Numbered from the stretch's first letter, positions 19,970 through 29,649 are shown. The stretch is 64,000 nt of DNA from Bifidobacterium animalis subsp. animalis ATCC 25527 (GCF_000260715.1 NC_017834.1:248001-312000); one strand, 5' to 3'. The notes: generated from the letters alone by a model not told the origin. Numbers and translations: made by a program.

Positions 19970-21112
19970 ATGAGCATTCGCGTGGCTATTGCCGGTGTGG
20001 GTAATTGCGCCTCGTCACTGGTGCAGGGTGTCGAGTATTACAAGGACACCAAGGACGAAGACAAGATTCCCGGCCTCATGCACAACAATTTCGGCGGATA
20101 CCGCGTTCGCGACATCGAATTCGTGACCGCGTTCGACGTTGATGCCGACAAGGTTGGCAAGGACCTCTCCGAAGCGATCGGCGCCTCGCAGAACAACACG
20201 ATCAAGTTCGCGGATGTCCCGAACCTCGGCGTCGAGGTGCTGCGCGGACCGACCCACGACGGTCTCGGCGAGTACTACCGCGAGATGATCACCGAGAGCG
20301 ACGAGGAGCCGGTGGACGTGGCCCAGGTGCTGCGCGACAAGAAGGTCGACGTGCTCGTCTCCTACCTGCCGGTGGGTTCCGAAGAGGCCGACAAGGCCTA
20401 CGCCCAGGCCGCCATGGATGCCGGTGTGGCCTTCGTCAACTGCCTGCCCGTGTTCATCGCCTCCGACCCTGAGTGGGCCCAGAAGTTCCGCGATGCCGGC
20501 GTGCCGATCATCGGCGACGACATCAAGAGCCAGGTCGGCGCCACGATCACGCACCGCGTGCTCGCCCGCCTGTTCGAAGACCGCGGTGTGCGCCTCGACC
20601 GCACCTACCAGCTCAATGTGGGCGGCAACATGGACTTCATGAACATGTTGCAGCGTTCGCGCCTCGAGTCCAAGAAGATTTCGAAGACGCGCGCCGTCAC
20701 CTCCGTGGTGCCTCACGAGATGGATCCGCACAACGTGCACATCGGCCCGTCCGACTATGTGGCATGGCTCGACGACCGCAAGTTCGCATTCGTGCGCCTC
20801 GAAGGTACGACCTTCGGCGATGTTCCGCTGAGCCTCGAATACAAGCTGCAGGTGTGGGATTCGCCGAACTCCGCCGGCATCGTGATCGACGCCGTGCGCG
20901 CCGCCAAGATCGCCCTCGACCGCGGTCTGGCCGGCCCGGTGCTCGCGCCGTCCTCCTACTTCATGAAGTCCCCGGCCGTCCAGCATGAGGACACCGAGGC
21001 CCGCCAGCTCGTCGAAGCCTTCATCAAGGGTGACGTCGAAGCCAACGAGGAGGAGCTCAACGCCGATGTCGCAGCCGCCAAGGCCGCCGGCAAGGACGTA
21101 TGGAAGGCCTGA
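19970..21112 (+). CDS. ino1: Inositol-1-phosphate synthase
   Basis: Converts glucose 6-phosphate to myo-inositol 1-phosphate, the route to phosphatidylinositol and possibly other inositol compounds in Actinobacteria. 380 aa, short prokaryotic type. NAD-binding [16 protein letters not shown] (residues 5-20), [46 protein letters not shown] and LNVGGNMDF are family blocks. The ATG follows GAGGAG. Flanked by its own promoter and terminator, so probably monocistronic. Confidence 0.96.
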   Translation: MSIRVAIAGVGNCASSLVQGVEYYKDTKDEDKIPGLMHNNFGGYRVRDIEFVTAFDVDADKVGKDLSEAIGASQNNTIKFADVPNLGVEVLRGPTHDGLGEYYREMITESDEEPVDVAQVLRDKKVDVLVSYLPVGSEEADKAYAQAAMDAGVAFVNCLPVFIASDPEWAQKFRDAGVPIIGDDIKSQVGATITHRVLARLFEDRGVRLDRTYQLNVGGNMDFMNMLQRSRLESKKISKTRAVTSVVPHEMDPHNVHIGPSDYVAWLDDRKFAFVRLEGTTFGDVPLSLEYKLQVWDSPNSAGIVIDAVRAAKIALDRGLAGPVLAPSSYFMKSPAVQHEDTEARQLVEAFIKGDVEANEEELNADVAAAKAAGKDVWKA

Positions 21113-21141
21113 TTCGGCTTCCCGTAGCCTATGCAACCGTG

Positions 21142-21175
21142 GAAAGGGTGACGCCTACGCGTCACCCTTTTGTTT
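21142..21175 (+). terminator. Intrinsic terminator of ino1
   Basis: AAAGGGTGACGC / GCGTCACCCTTT stem with a 2-3 nt loop, followed by TTGTTTT, 30 nt after the stop codon. Confidence 0.9.
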
Positions 21176-21194
21176 TCCCTACGCAATTCCTCCT

Positions 21195-21246
21195 TTGCGT
21201 AATCGGGGACATCTGCAAGTCTCTATCTGTCCCTTTTTATGCAGAC
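21195..21246. repeat. Family-D hairpin
   Basis: TTGCGTAATCGGGGACA and TGTCCCTTTTTATGCAGA form imperfect complementary arms about 17 nt apart, between ino1 and the SRP RNA gene. The CAGACGGATTTACGCAGACGG that follows holds a further half-motif. Confidence 0.7.
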
Positions 21247-21319
21247 GGATTTACGCAGACGGGTACGGGTGCGCGCGTTGGGTTGGCATTGGGGCAGGGA
21301 TGGTGTACACTGGCTTACG

Positions 21320-21405
21320 CCTCCGCGTGGCACTATGTCACCCAATCCCCCCAGGGCAGGAATGCAGCAAGGGTAAGTGGCCTCTGGTGGGTGCGCGGAG
21401 GTTTT
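21320..21405 (+). ncRNA. ffs: Signal recognition particle RNA (4.5S, small type)
   Basis: RNA scaffold of SRP that binds Ffh. The conserved apical region CCAGGGCAGGAATGCAGCAA GGGTAAGTGG, with the GGAA-type tetraloop and the asymmetric AGCA bulge, is unmistakable; CTCTGGTGGGTGCGCGGAGG closes it. The outer CCTCCGCG / CGCGGAGG stem bounds the molecule and a T-run follows. Same organisation as the short SRP RNAs of Actinobacteria. Ends are estimated from the outer stem. Confidence 0.9.
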
Positions 21406-21448
21406 TCATATCTGCTCACTGTTCAGTTCTGCACGTATCGTGAATAGC

Positions 21449-22615
21449 ATGAGCGAGCACGACGAGACGAATACCAACGCACAATCTGCCCCCGCAGACG
21501 ACACACAGTGGAGCGTGCTGCAGGAGCGCGTGGACGTACGCGCAGACAAACCGAATCAGGACCCGCGCATCGCCGCACAGATTGATGCCGCCCGCGCGCG
21601 TGGCTTCGTGCCGCTGTCCGAAAGCGAAAGCGAGCGCACGGCCAAGAATTCGCCGGAGGATCTGCAAGCCCAAATCGAAGCCGGGCTCACGCAGGTCGAT
21701 CCGCTGATGATTCGCCCGCGCACCTCGAGCCGCATCCTGTGCGGGGTGCTCGCGCTCGTGTTCGCACTGCTCGCATTCGGCTCGTACTGGCTCGGCGTGC
21801 ACACGCTCAAAGGCCAGGGCTACGAAGACCTCGTCATCGACAATTTCGCGAACTACACGCCGCAGTGGCTGCTCGAACATAATCTGGGACTCACCGATTC
21901 CGTGGTCGTGATCAGCGTGAGCATCGCGCTCGGTGCCATCGCCGTGTTCGTCGCGCTGTTGCGCCGCCGTTGGTGGCTCGCCGGCCAGCTCGCCGCATTC
22001 GCCGCCGTGAGTTTCGCCTGCGCGCGCGTGCTCAAACCGGCACTCCCTCGGCCACTGCTTATGCAGATTCATTCGTCCACCGCGAACTCCGCGCCCAGCG
22101 GACACACGATGCTCGCCATCACCGCCGGACTCATGCTCGTCTGCGCGGTGCCCCGGGCGTGGCGCGCCGCCTGCGCCCTGCTCGCCGCCGCCTATTCCAT
22201 GCTCGTGGGCGTCTTTGTGATCGCAGACAAATGGCACCGCCCCTGCGACGTGCTCATGGCCGTGTTCCTTGTGGGCGCGCTCGCGATGCTCATGTTGCTG
22301 TTCACGCGCACGAGCGGCATGGACCGCCCCGGCAAGCGCGTCTCGTCCGCCAGCGTGCAGATTGCCTCGACCGTGCTCATCACGCTCGGCATCTGCGGTT
22401 TCGCCTACGCCGGCTATGTTATTTGGCAGATTTTCCCCGGACTCGAATACGGCGTCGCCTGGTCGACGGGCGGCGCGTGCATGTCCGCCGGCGTGCTCGT
22501 GATTGCGGTGAACGCGCTCGTCGTCGGCGCTGTGCTGGCCGTGCGTCAGCTCACCGCGTCGCCGCTCACGCGCCTGGGCCAGATCGGCGCCCCGCCTGCG
22601 CCTCCGCGCCGCTGA
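21449..22615 (+). CDS. PAP2-family membrane phosphatase
   Basis: 388-aa integral membrane protein. A hydrophilic N-terminus of about 95 residues is followed by several membrane segments. PAP2 motifs: KPALPRP, SAPSGHTM, and a degenerate third motif ADKWHRPCD. The substrate could be undecaprenyl pyrophosphate or a phosphatidic acid, which the sequence does not decide. A C-terminal membrane pair follows the phosphatase core. No Shine-Dalgarno site; TATCGT lies 7 nt before the ATG. It begins 44 nt after the SRP RNA. Confidence 0.85.
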   Translation: MSEHDETNTNAQSAPADDTQWSVLQERVDVRADKPNQDPRIAAQIDAARARGFVPLSESESERTAKNSPEDLQAQIEAGLTQVDPLMIRPRTSSRILCGVLALVFALLAFGSYWLGVHTLKGQGYEDLVIDNFANYTPQWLLEHNLGLTDSVVVISVSIALGAIAVFVALLRRRWWLAGQLAAFAAVSFACARVLKPALPRPLLMQIHSSTANSAPSGHTMLAITAGLMLVCAVPRAWRAACALLAAAYSMLVGVFVIADKWHRPCDVLMAVFLVGALAMLMLLFTRTSGMDRPGKRVSSASVQIASTVLITLGICGFAYAGYVIWQIFPGLEYGVAWSTGGACMSAGVLVIAVNALVVGAVLAVRQLTASPLTRLGQIGAPPAPPRR

Positions 22616-22619
22616 TCCC

Positions 22620-22880
22620 CCTGCTACGGGCTACCAAAATCGTTACGGGCTAGCGTGCCCCTTATGGGCTAGGATTTTCTGTTACGGGCTAGGATTTTCC
22701 GGAGTGAAAACCATAATCTCCGCGAGGAAGAATCCGCAAAACCGCCATTTTTCAACGTTGTGGGGTCATATGATACCCAGTGGATTTTAGCCCGTAACAG
22801 GAAATCCTAGCCCGTAACAGTTACGCTGGCCCGTAACGGTCGGGTTAGCCCGTAATGGGAAACTTAGCCCGTAGCGGGTC
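22620..22880. repeat. Family-A inverted array (TTACGGGCTA), PAP2-topA gap
   Basis: Left arm: units starting at 22625, 22644, 22663 and 22683 (periods 19, 19, 20). Right arm: TAGCCCGTAA-type units at 22788, 22808, 22827, 22846 and 22865 (20, 19, 19, 19). The loop carries AAAACCGCCATTTTTCAACG at 22738-22757. The arms are complementary in the innermost 30 nt; outer spacers differ. Confidence 0.95.
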
Positions 22881-23074
22881 GGGAAGTGCGGGGGAGAGAG
22901 TGGGGGAGGCTTCGTATTCCGTATAGTGTACGTGTATATCGTGTATATATGGCGGCGTGCTTCGAACAATGGGGCCATATGGGGCGCAATAGCTCGAAAA
23001 CACGCTCCGCGCGCAAAAGTTGTGTGGAACGTGAGTAGTATGTGGACTCGTCAGGGAAAGTAAGGAGAGCGATC

Positions 23075-26035
23075 ATGACCACCGGCAGCAAGCTCGTCAT
23101 AGTGGAGTCTCCCGCCAAGGCGAAGAAGATCGGCGGGTATCTCGGAGACGGCTACACCGTTCTGGCTTCGGTGGGCCATATTCGCGACCTCGCACAGCCG
23201 AGCCAGGTTCCGGCGGACGAGAAGGCGAAGTTCGGCAAGTTCGGCGTGGATGTGAACGACGGGTTCAAGCCGTACTACATAGTCGGCCCGGAGAAGAAGA
23301 AAACCGTCTCCGAACTGCGGTCCGCACTGCGCAATGCCAGCGAACTCTACCTCGCCACCGATGAGGATCGCGAAGGCGAAGCGATTGCGTGGCATCTCGT
23401 GCAGACGCTCAAGCCGAAGGTGCCGGTCAAGCGCATGGTGTTCCACGAGATCACGCCGGAGGCGATCCGCACATCGCTCGACCACACGCGCGAAGTGGAC
23501 AACAACATGGTGGACGCGCAGGAGACCCGCCGCGTGCTCGACCGCCTGTACGGCTATGAGCTGTCGCCGGTGCTGTGGCGCAAGGTGGGTCCGGGCCTCT
23601 CCGCCGGCCGAGTGCAGTCGGTGGCCACGCGTCTCATTGTGGAGCGCGAACGCGAGCGCATGGCGTTCGTGCGTGCGCCGTACTGGGATGTCGTGGCGAC
23701 GTTGTGCGCTCCGGACGCGCTCGGCGAGATGACCGATTTCGAATCGCGCATGATCGCGCTCAATGGCACTCGTCTGGCTACGTCCAAGGATTTCAAGTCG
23801 GACGGCACGCTCACCGACGCCGCGCGCACGGATGGCGCGTTGCAGCTGGGTGAATCGCAGGCCGGCGAGCTTGCCGATGCGCTCGCCGACGCCCGCTTCC
23901 GCGTGATCTCGGTGGAGAAGAAGCCGTATCGCAGGCGCCCGCAACCGCCGTTCACCACGTCGACCATGCAGCAGGCCGCCGGCAACAGGCTCGGCATGAG
24001 CTCGCGGCAGACGATGCGCGCGGCCCAGAGTCTGTACGAGAACGGGTACATCACCTATATGCGCACCGATTCGGTGACGCTGTCGCATGAGGCCATCGAA
24101 GCCGCGCGCGAGAGCGTGGCGAAGAACTTCGGCGCACAGTACCTGCCCGAAAAGCCCAAGCAGTATGCGACGAAGACCGCGGGCGCGCAGGAGGCGCACG
24201 AGTGTATTCGCCCCGCCGGCTCGCACTTCCGCGATCCCTCGCAGCTCGCCACGTTGCCGCCCGATCAGCTCAAGCTGTACACGCTGATCTGGCAGCGCAC
24301 GCTCGCCTCGCAGATGGCCGATGCCACCGGTTCCACCGCCACCGCGCGCTTTGCCGCATCTGCGGGCGGACTCGGCGAGGCGACGTTCCAGTCGTCGGGC
24401 ACGGTGATCGAATTCCCCGGCTTCATGCGCGTGACCGGCGAGCGCGGCGGCTCGGGCAAGAAGGGCGAGGAGAGTGCGTCGCTGCCGCCGCTCGCCGAGG
24501 GTGCCGAATTGCCTGCGAAGAACGTGCTTGCAGACGGCCATGAGACGCAACCGCCGGCACGCTACACTGAGGCGTCGCTCGTGAAGACTCTGGAGGCCAA
24601 GGAGATCGGCCGTCCGTCGACGTACGCGAGCATCATCTCGACGATCATCGACCGCGGGTATGTGTACGAGCGCGGGCGCGCGCTAATCCCCAGCTGGCTC
24701 GCCTTCGCCGTGACCAAGCTGCTCGAGACGAAGTTCCCCAAGTACGTGGACTACCAGTTCACCGCCGATATGGAGAACGGTCTCGACCAGATCGCGCATG
24801 GCAACGAGACCGGCCGCGAATGGCTCACCCAGTTCTACTTCGGTTCGGGTGCGGATTCCGCGCGCTCGGCCGACGAGGCTCATGAGGGACTGCAACGCCA
24901 GGTCGCGCAGCTCGGCGAGATCGACGCCCGTGAGATCAACACGATTCCGATCGGCGACGGCATCCATGTGCGCGTGGGGCGCTATGGCCCGTATTTGGAA
25001 GACACGAAGGACCTGGACGCCGAGGGCAATCCGAAGCGCGCCTCAATCCCCGACACCGTCGCGCCCGACGAACTCACGGTGGGCGAGGCACGCAAGCTCA
25101 TCGCCAGCAATGCGGGCGGTCCGCGCGTGCTGGGCACCGATCCGGCCACCGGAGGCACCGTCGAGGTGCGCAATGGCAGATTCGGCCCATATGTGGCGTT
25201 GGTGGCGCCGGAATCTGCGAATGAGACTGCTGCGGCCGGCAAGAAGAAGACCGCAGAGCCGAAGCCGAAGATGGCGTCGCTGTTCAAGAGCATGAAACCG
25301 GAGACGGTCACGCTCGACGACGCGCTGCGTTTGCTGAGCCTGCCACGCACCGTGTGCACGTATGACGAGGTGGATGCGAAGACCGGTGAGACGGTCTCGG
25401 TCACGATCAGCGCGAGCAACGGCCGCTACGGCCCGTACCTGACGAAGACGCGCGCGGACGGCGGCGCTTCGGAAACGCGCTCGCTCGAGTCTGAAGACGC
25501 GATCTTCACCGTTGACGAGGCCCATGCGCAGGCATTGTTCGCGCAGCCGAAGTACGGCCGTGGGCGCGGTGCCACGAAGCCGCCGCTGCGCACGCTCGGG
25601 CCCGACCCGGAGTCGAAGCGCGAGGTGAGCATCAAGGAAGGATTCTACGGCGCGTATATCACCGACGGCGAGACGAACCGCTCGCTGCCCAAGCAGTACG
25701 ATCCGAAGACCATCTCCGCCGAGGACGCGTTCCGCCTGCTCGCCGAGAAGCGTGCCGCCGGCCCGACCAAGAAGCGGGGCCGCAAGGGGAAGGCCAGCGC
25801 GAAATCCAGCGCGAAAGGCACAGCGAAGGGCAGGAAGGCCACGCCGAAGAAGTCCGCCACCGAGATGGCCCGCGACAAGCGCCGCGAGCAGGTGCGCGAA
25901 CTGGCGGCCAAGGGCTGGGCGAACACGCGCATCGCGAAGGAGATCGGCTCCTCGGCCTCCACGGTGAAGGCCGACGTCGAGTATTTGGAGGCGAACGAAG
26001 GCTTCACCCGCCCGCCGGTCGTCCCCGCCAAGTAG
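23075..26035 (+). CDS. topA: DNA topoisomerase I with C-terminal HTH-like extension
   Basis: Relaxes negative supercoils. 986 aa. Toprim domain from KLVIVESPAKAKKI (residues 6-19) with TDEDREGEAIAWHL; active-site Tyr328 in YITYMRTDS. Instead of zinc fingers the C-terminal third has repeated TopoI C-terminal modules (GRYGPYL-type: VGRYGPYLED, NGRFGPYVAL, NGRYGPYLTK, EGFYGAYITD). A Lys/Ala linker is followed by a segment at about 932-975 (REQVRELAAKGWANTRIAKE, then SSASTVKADVEYLE) that looks like a helix-turn-helix. The ATG follows AAGGAGA; a GTG at 23042 is less likely. Confidence 0.96.
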   Translation: MTTGSKLVIVESPAKAKKIGGYLGDGYTVLASVGHIRDLAQPSQVPADEKAKFGKFGVDVNDGFKPYYIVGPEKKKTVSELRSALRNASELYLATDEDREGEAIAWHLVQTLKPKVPVKRMVFHEITPEAIRTSLDHTREVDNNMVDAQETRRVLDRLYGYELSPVLWRKVGPGLSAGRVQSVATRLIVERERERMAFVRAPYWDVVATLCAPDALGEMTDFESRMIALNGTRLATSKDFKSDGTLTDAARTDGALQLGESQAGELADALADARFRVISVEKKPYRRRPQPPFTTSTMQQAAGNRLGMSSRQTMRAAQSLYENGYITYMRTDSVTLSHEAIEAARESVAKNFGAQYLPEKPKQYATKTAGAQEAHECIRPAGSHFRDPSQLATLPPDQLKLYTLIWQRTLASQMADATGSTATARFAASAGGLGEATFQSSGTVIEFPGFMRVTGERGGSGKKGEESASLPPLAEGAELPAKNVLADGHETQPPARYTEASLVKTLEAKEIGRPSTYASIISTIIDRGYVYERGRALIPSWLAFAVTKLLETKFPKYVDYQFTADMENGLDQIAHGNETGREWLTQFYFGSGADSARSADEAHEGLQRQVAQLGEIDAREINTIPIGDGIHVRVGRYGPYLEDTKDLDAEGNPKRASIPDTVAPDELTVGEARKLIASNAGGPRVLGTDPATGGTVEVRNGRFGPYVALVAPESANETAAAGKKKTAEPKPKMASLFKSMKPETVTLDDALRLLSLPRTVCTYDEVDAKTGETVSVTISASNGRYGPYLTKTRADGGASETRSLESEDAIFTVDEAHAQALFAQPKYGRGRGATKPPLRTLGPDPESKREVSIKEGFYGAYITDGETNRSLPKQYDPKTISAEDAFRLLAEKRAAGPTKKRGRKGKASAKSSAKGTAKGRKATPKKSATEMARDKRREQVRELAAKGWANTRIAKEIGSSASTVKADVEYLEANEGFTRPPVVPAK

Positions 26036-26069
26036 CCGGATATGCAACTCTGTCCCATAAGGGAAACTC

Positions 26070-26345
26070 CTAGCCCGTAACGGGAACGCCAGCCCGTTAC
26101 GGGCTAAGTTATCCCTTACGGGCTAAGTTATTTCTTACGGGCTAAGATTTCCTGTTACGGGCTACGGCCGTAGCCCGTATGCAGGATACAGATTGTTGAA
26201 AAATGGCGGTTTTATGCAGCCGATACAGGGTACCCTACTCATTTTCCCTAGCCCGTAACAGGAATTGCTAGCCCGTAAGCAAAAGTCTGGCCTGTAAGGG
26301 TTGTGGTAGCCCGTAAAGGATACTCTGGCCCGTAGCAGGTATCAG
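26070..26345. repeat. Family-A inverted array, topA-tmk gap
   Basis: Four left TTACGGGCTA units (26096-26165) and about five right units (26250-26340). The loop core is in the opposite orientation to the copy before topA (GTTGAAAAATGGCGGTTTT near 26195). Extra facing units at 26060-26100 and around 26165-26180 make the arms irregular. Confidence 0.9.
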
Positions 26346-26386
26346 CTCCGTAGCAGGCACAGATAAGTATCAGATAAGGAGAGGCG

Positions 26387-27007
26387 ATGGGCGCAGGACT
26401 GTTCATTTCGTTCGAAGGTGTGGACGGCGCCGGCAAGACGACGCAGGTGAATCTGCTCGCAGACCACCTGCGCACGCTCGGCCGCGAGGTGGTCGTCACG
26501 CGCGAGCCGGGTGGCACCGCGCTCGGCACGCAGATCCGCGCCATGCTGCTCACCGCGAATCCCGACGAGGAGATCTCCTCGCGCACCGAGGCGTTGCTGT
26601 TCGCCGCCGACCGCGCCCAGCACGTGAGCGAAGTCATCCGCCCGGCGCTCGAGCGCGGCGCCATCGTCATCACCGACCGTTACCTTGACTCCTCGCTCGC
26701 CTACCAGTCCGGCGGCCGCGAGCTCACTGCCGACGACATCGGGACTCTAAGCATGTGGGCCACGAACAATCTGCTGCCCGCGCGCACCTACTTGCTCGAC
26801 ATCGACCCGCGCGCCTCGCACACGCGCCTCGAGCACGCCGAAGACCGCATGGAATCCGCCGGCGACGACTTCCAGCAGCGCACGCGCACGGCGTTCCTCG
26901 AGCTCGCGGCCGCGCAGCCGCAGCGCTTCCGCGTGATCGACGCGCAGCAGTCCGTGGAGAAAATCGCCGGATTGATTTGCGACGACGTCGCGAATCTGCT
27001 TGAGTAA
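26387..27007 (+). CDS. tmk: Thymidylate kinase
   Basis: Phosphorylates dTMP to dTDP. 206 aa, normal length. P-loop [12 protein letters not shown] (about 9-20), the DR(Y/H) motif in [14 protein letters not shown], and TREPGGT. The ATG lies 6 nt after AGGAGAGG. holB starts 5 nt after its stop, so the two are one transcription unit, as in several Actinobacteria. Confidence 0.96.
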   Translation: MGAGLFISFEGVDGAGKTTQVNLLADHLRTLGREVVVTREPGGTALGTQIRAMLLTANPDEEISSRTEALLFAADRAQHVSEVIRPALERGAIVITDRYLDSSLAYQSGGRELTADDIGTLSMWATNNLLPARTYLLDIDPRASHTRLEHAEDRMESAGDDFQQRTRTAFLELAAAQPQRFRVIDAQQSVEKIAGLICDDVANLLE

Positions 27008-27012
27008 CACCT

Positions 27013-28305
27013 ATGAGTGTGTGGGATGCAATCGTAGGGCAGCCGAAGGTTGTCGAGGAACTCAGGCGCGTCGCCGAGGGTGACGGGCGCGGCGTGGCGC
27101 AGTCGTGGCTGATCTGCGGGCCGGCCGGCTCGGGCACCATGCAGGTCGCGCGCGCGTTCGCCGCCGCGCTGGAGAGCCCCGACCACGGCGAGGGCGAGCT
27201 GCCGACGAAGATCACCTCGCAGATTCTCGCAGACCGCTTCCCCGACGTCGTCACACTCTCCACCGACAAGGTGACGATCGGCATCGACGAAGTGCGCGAT
27301 CTGGTCACGCTCAGCGAGCAGATGCCGAGCACCGCGCCTTGGCGAATCATCACCATCGAGAACACCGAACGTATGCTCGAGCGCACGACGAACGTGCTGC
27401 TCAAGGAGATCGAGGAGCCTTCCGCGCACACGATCTGGCTGCTGTGTGCGCCGAGCGCGCAGGATGTGCTGCCCACGATCCGTTCGCGCACGCGGCTCGT
27501 CACACTTGGCGTGCCCGTGGCCGACGAGATCGCGACCTGGCTGGAACGCGAGGTGCGCGTGCTCGAAGACCCGATGAAGCGCGAGCGCGCGCGGGCGAAG
27601 GCGAGCGGCGGCCGGGCGGATGCGAAGGCGGCGCGCGCCGGGAAATCTGCGAAGGCGCCCAAGACGGCTCCCACTCCCGAACCGTGCCCAGTTTCACGTG
27701 AAACGGCAGTGCGCATTGCGCGGCTGTGCGAGGGGAATCTCGACATCGCGCGGCTCTACGCGCAATACCCGAGCGTGCTGCGGGAGCGCGACCGGCTTGT
27801 GAACAATGTGCTGAAGATGACCCGCGCATCGCAGGCGGTCATCTTCGCGGGCGAACTGTATGGGTCCGCGCAGGAGCAGGCGAACGAACGCGCTGAGCAG
27901 GCGGCTGGGGAGCGGCAGGCGGAATTCCGCAAACTCAACGGACTCGCGCCCGACGAGATGGTGCCTGCCGATCTTCGCCGCGCATACACCGCGCTCGCCA
28001 AAAAAGACGACATCAAGCGGCACGCCACGCGCATGACCCGCGATGTGCTCGACCGCGCGTTCACCACGATCGCCAGCATCTACCGCGACGTCGCCGTGTT
28101 CCAGAACGATGCCGAGGGGTCGGTGGGACTCATCAACATCGAGAACCGCGACGTCATAGCCGAGCTCTCCGCACAGCTCACCCGCGAGCAGACCCTCGCA
28201 CGCATGGACGCCATCTCCACTGCACGCCGGCGCATCGCGGGCAATGGCAACGCGTTGCTTGACATCGAGGCGCTGTTCTGCGCGCTGCTGCCCGAACGTC
28301 GCTAG
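27013..28305 (+). CDS. holB: DNA polymerase III delta' subunit
   Basis: Clamp-loader subunit. 430 aa. AAA+ fold with a degenerate P-loop GPAGSGTMQ (the Lys is replaced, as expected for non-hydrolysing delta'), TIENTERMLERTTNVLLKEIEEPS and the SRC-equivalent TIRSRTRLV. An Ala/Lys-rich insert (about 195-225) separates the AAA+ part from the collar domain. The insert ends at PCPVSRET, whose codons form a perfect parS core at 27691-27704. No zinc cysteines. Coupled to tmk. Confidence 0.93.
   Translation: MSVWDAIVGQPKVVEELRRVAEGDGRGVAQSWLICGPAGSGTMQVARAFAAALESPDHGEGELPTKITSQILADRFPDVVTLSTDKVTIGIDEVRDLVTLSEQMPSTAPWRIITIENTERMLERTTNVLLKEIEEPSAHTIWLLCAPSAQDVLPTIRSRTRLVTLGVPVADEIATWLEREVRVLEDPMKRERARAKASGGRADAKAARAGKSAKAPKTAPTPEPCPVSRETAVRIARLCEGNLDIARLYAQYPSVLRERDRLVNNVLKMTRASQAVIFAGELYGSAQEQANERAEQAAGERQAEFRKLNGLAPDEMVPADLRRAYTALAKKDDIKRHATRMTRDVLDRAFTTIASIYRDVAVFQNDAEGSVGLINIENRDVIAELSAQLTREQTLARMDAISTARRRIAGNGNALLDIEALFCALLPERR
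27691..27704. other. parS-type centromere site inside holB
   Basis: GTTTCACGTGAAAC is a perfect 14-bp palindrome identical to the core of the ParB-binding parS consensus (TGTTTCACGTGAAACA; the outermost pair is not matched here). It lies in the low-complexity linker of holB. parS sites usually sit in the origin-proximal part of the chromosome. Confidence 0.85.
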
Positions 28306-28310
28306 CGTAC

Positions 28311-28460
28311 TGCGTTATGGGAATGGCATGTTGTTCGGAGTCTTCCGATCAACAAGCCACTATGCCACCCTAAAATGGCATAACATTCAGAGGGTCCCGT
28401 GGAAACCGCCAATCTGTAATCTGGAAATGGCAGTTTACGCGGAAATGTCTGCGCAAACTG
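28311..28460. repeat. Cluster of small inverted repeats after holB
   Basis: The 204-222 bp gap holds GTTGTTCGGA..TTCCGATCAAC, TTATGGGAATGGCAT against ATGGCATAA, and AAACCGCCA..TGGCAGTTT. The last pair resembles the core of the family-A elements. I see no gene here. Confidence 0.5.
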
Positions 28461-28527
28461 CCGTTCAATGTGCGTGCTCGGCGTGAACACGAAACGCGAG
28501 GGCAACACTGTGCGCGATACTGGAATC

Positions 28528-29082
28528 ATGTTAGTTTCCGCAGATTTCAACACAATCCCCGAGCAGTATGCCAAGAACGCGCCCGAAGATGCCCGCGTCG
28601 ACGGCGTGCCCTGCGTCTCGCTCCCGTTCTATATCGACCATCTCAACCCGGCTGCCAAGTATTTGCACTGGGAATTCAGCGACCCGGATTCCATTCCGGT
28701 GTGCGGATTCGAATGGATACACTGGACCATGGCGAATCTGCCGGTCGCCGCGCTCATGTTCGACCCGTCCGACGCGCACGCCTTGCAGATTCCGCCGGAC
28801 TTCTCGCGCCGCGTCACCGCGATGATCCCGGAGGCCGTGCAGGGCCGCAATTCGCAAGCGTCGCCGCTGTACGGGCAGGATCAGCAGAATCTGCAGCTCG
28901 TCGCGCACTACACCGGACCGCAGCCGCCGGACAAGGACCACGGCTACGTACTGCAGATCTGGGGCACCACCTCGCCGATCGAAGGCCTGAAGCTCGGCTT
29001 CTGGCTCAACGAGATGCTCCACGGCCTCGAGCATTCGCAGGTCGTCGACGGCGGCGGCATCACGCTGATCGGCAAGTGCTGA
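28528..29082 (+). CDS. YbhB/YbcL-type PEBP-like protein
   Basis: 184-aa member of the phosphatidylethanolamine-binding/Raf-kinase-inhibitor-like family. Blocks: PCVSLPFYIDHLNPAAKYLHWEFSD, GFEWIHWTMANLP, RNSQASPLYGQ, YTGPQPPDKDHGYVLQIWG. The biochemical role of bacterial members is unclear. The ATG at 28528 has GATACT 6 nt upstream (leaderless pattern). A GTG at 28510 with a GAGGG site is the alternative. Stands alone between two repeat regions. Confidence 0.85.
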   Translation: MLVSADFNTIPEQYAKNAPEDARVDGVPCVSLPFYIDHLNPAAKYLHWEFSDPDSIPVCGFEWIHWTMANLPVAALMFDPSDAHALQIPPDFSRRVTAMIPEAVQGRNSQASPLYGQDQQNLQLVAHYTGPQPPDKDHGYVLQIWGTTSPIEGLKLGFWLNEMLHGLEHSQVVDGGGITLIGKC

Positions 29083-29094
29083 GCTCTGCCTCGC

Positions 29095-29500
29095 GGTCCG
29101 TTTTTCGGAAGCATCCGTGCGTTATGCCGCAGTGAGGTTCGTCTGCGGTCTGTTTTGCGGAGTCTTCCGTATGCTGTGCCGCGGTGGGTCAGTTTCTTGG
29201 TCGTTCTTTCGGAAGCTTCCGTGTAACGGTACGCGGGAGCGGCATTCCGCGGTCCGTTTTTCGGATGCTTCCGTATGACTGGCCGCAGATTAGCTGATTG
29301 GCGGTCCGTCTTACGGATGCTTCCGTATGCCAGGCCATGGGGAGTCAATCTGTGGCGTATCTTCCGGAACCTTCCGCGTAACAGACCGCGAGGAGGGCAA
29401 TCTGCGGCATATCTTACGGAAGCTTCCGTAAAACGGGACGCAGATATGTCGTGCAGTGGTTCGTTTCACGGAGTCTTCCATATAACAGGCCGCGAATGGG
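29095..29500. repeat. Family-E tandem array, eight units at 52-bp period
   Basis: A small palindrome of the type CGGAAGCTTCCG (variants CGGATGCTTCCG, CGGAGTCTTCCG) recurs at 29106, 29158, 29210, 29262, 29314, about 29365, 29417 and 29469, at 51-52 bp steps. Each unit also has GCGGTCCGTTTTT-like sequence before the palindrome and a CCGCG box after it; the remaining ~23 bp are diverged. It fills most of the 567-bp gap between the PEBP gene and pepD1. Confidence 0.9.
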
Positions 29501-29649
29501 GCGATCTGCAAACCACATCGGCGCCCGCATATTCGCCCACATATCCACCTATGGAATAATTGGCCGCCCAGCGCTGCCGGTGCGCGGCAAAGCGCGGTAG
29601 AACACTAAAGGAGCGAAGAGAAACCAATTCGTGAAATCGAGGGAGCAAA

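Noticed and set aside
29095..29500. Possible CRISPR array (regular spacing)
   Set aside because: The repeated part is poorly conserved, units are joined by diverged rather than unique spacers, and no cas gene is in the window. It is better described as a tandem palindrome array.
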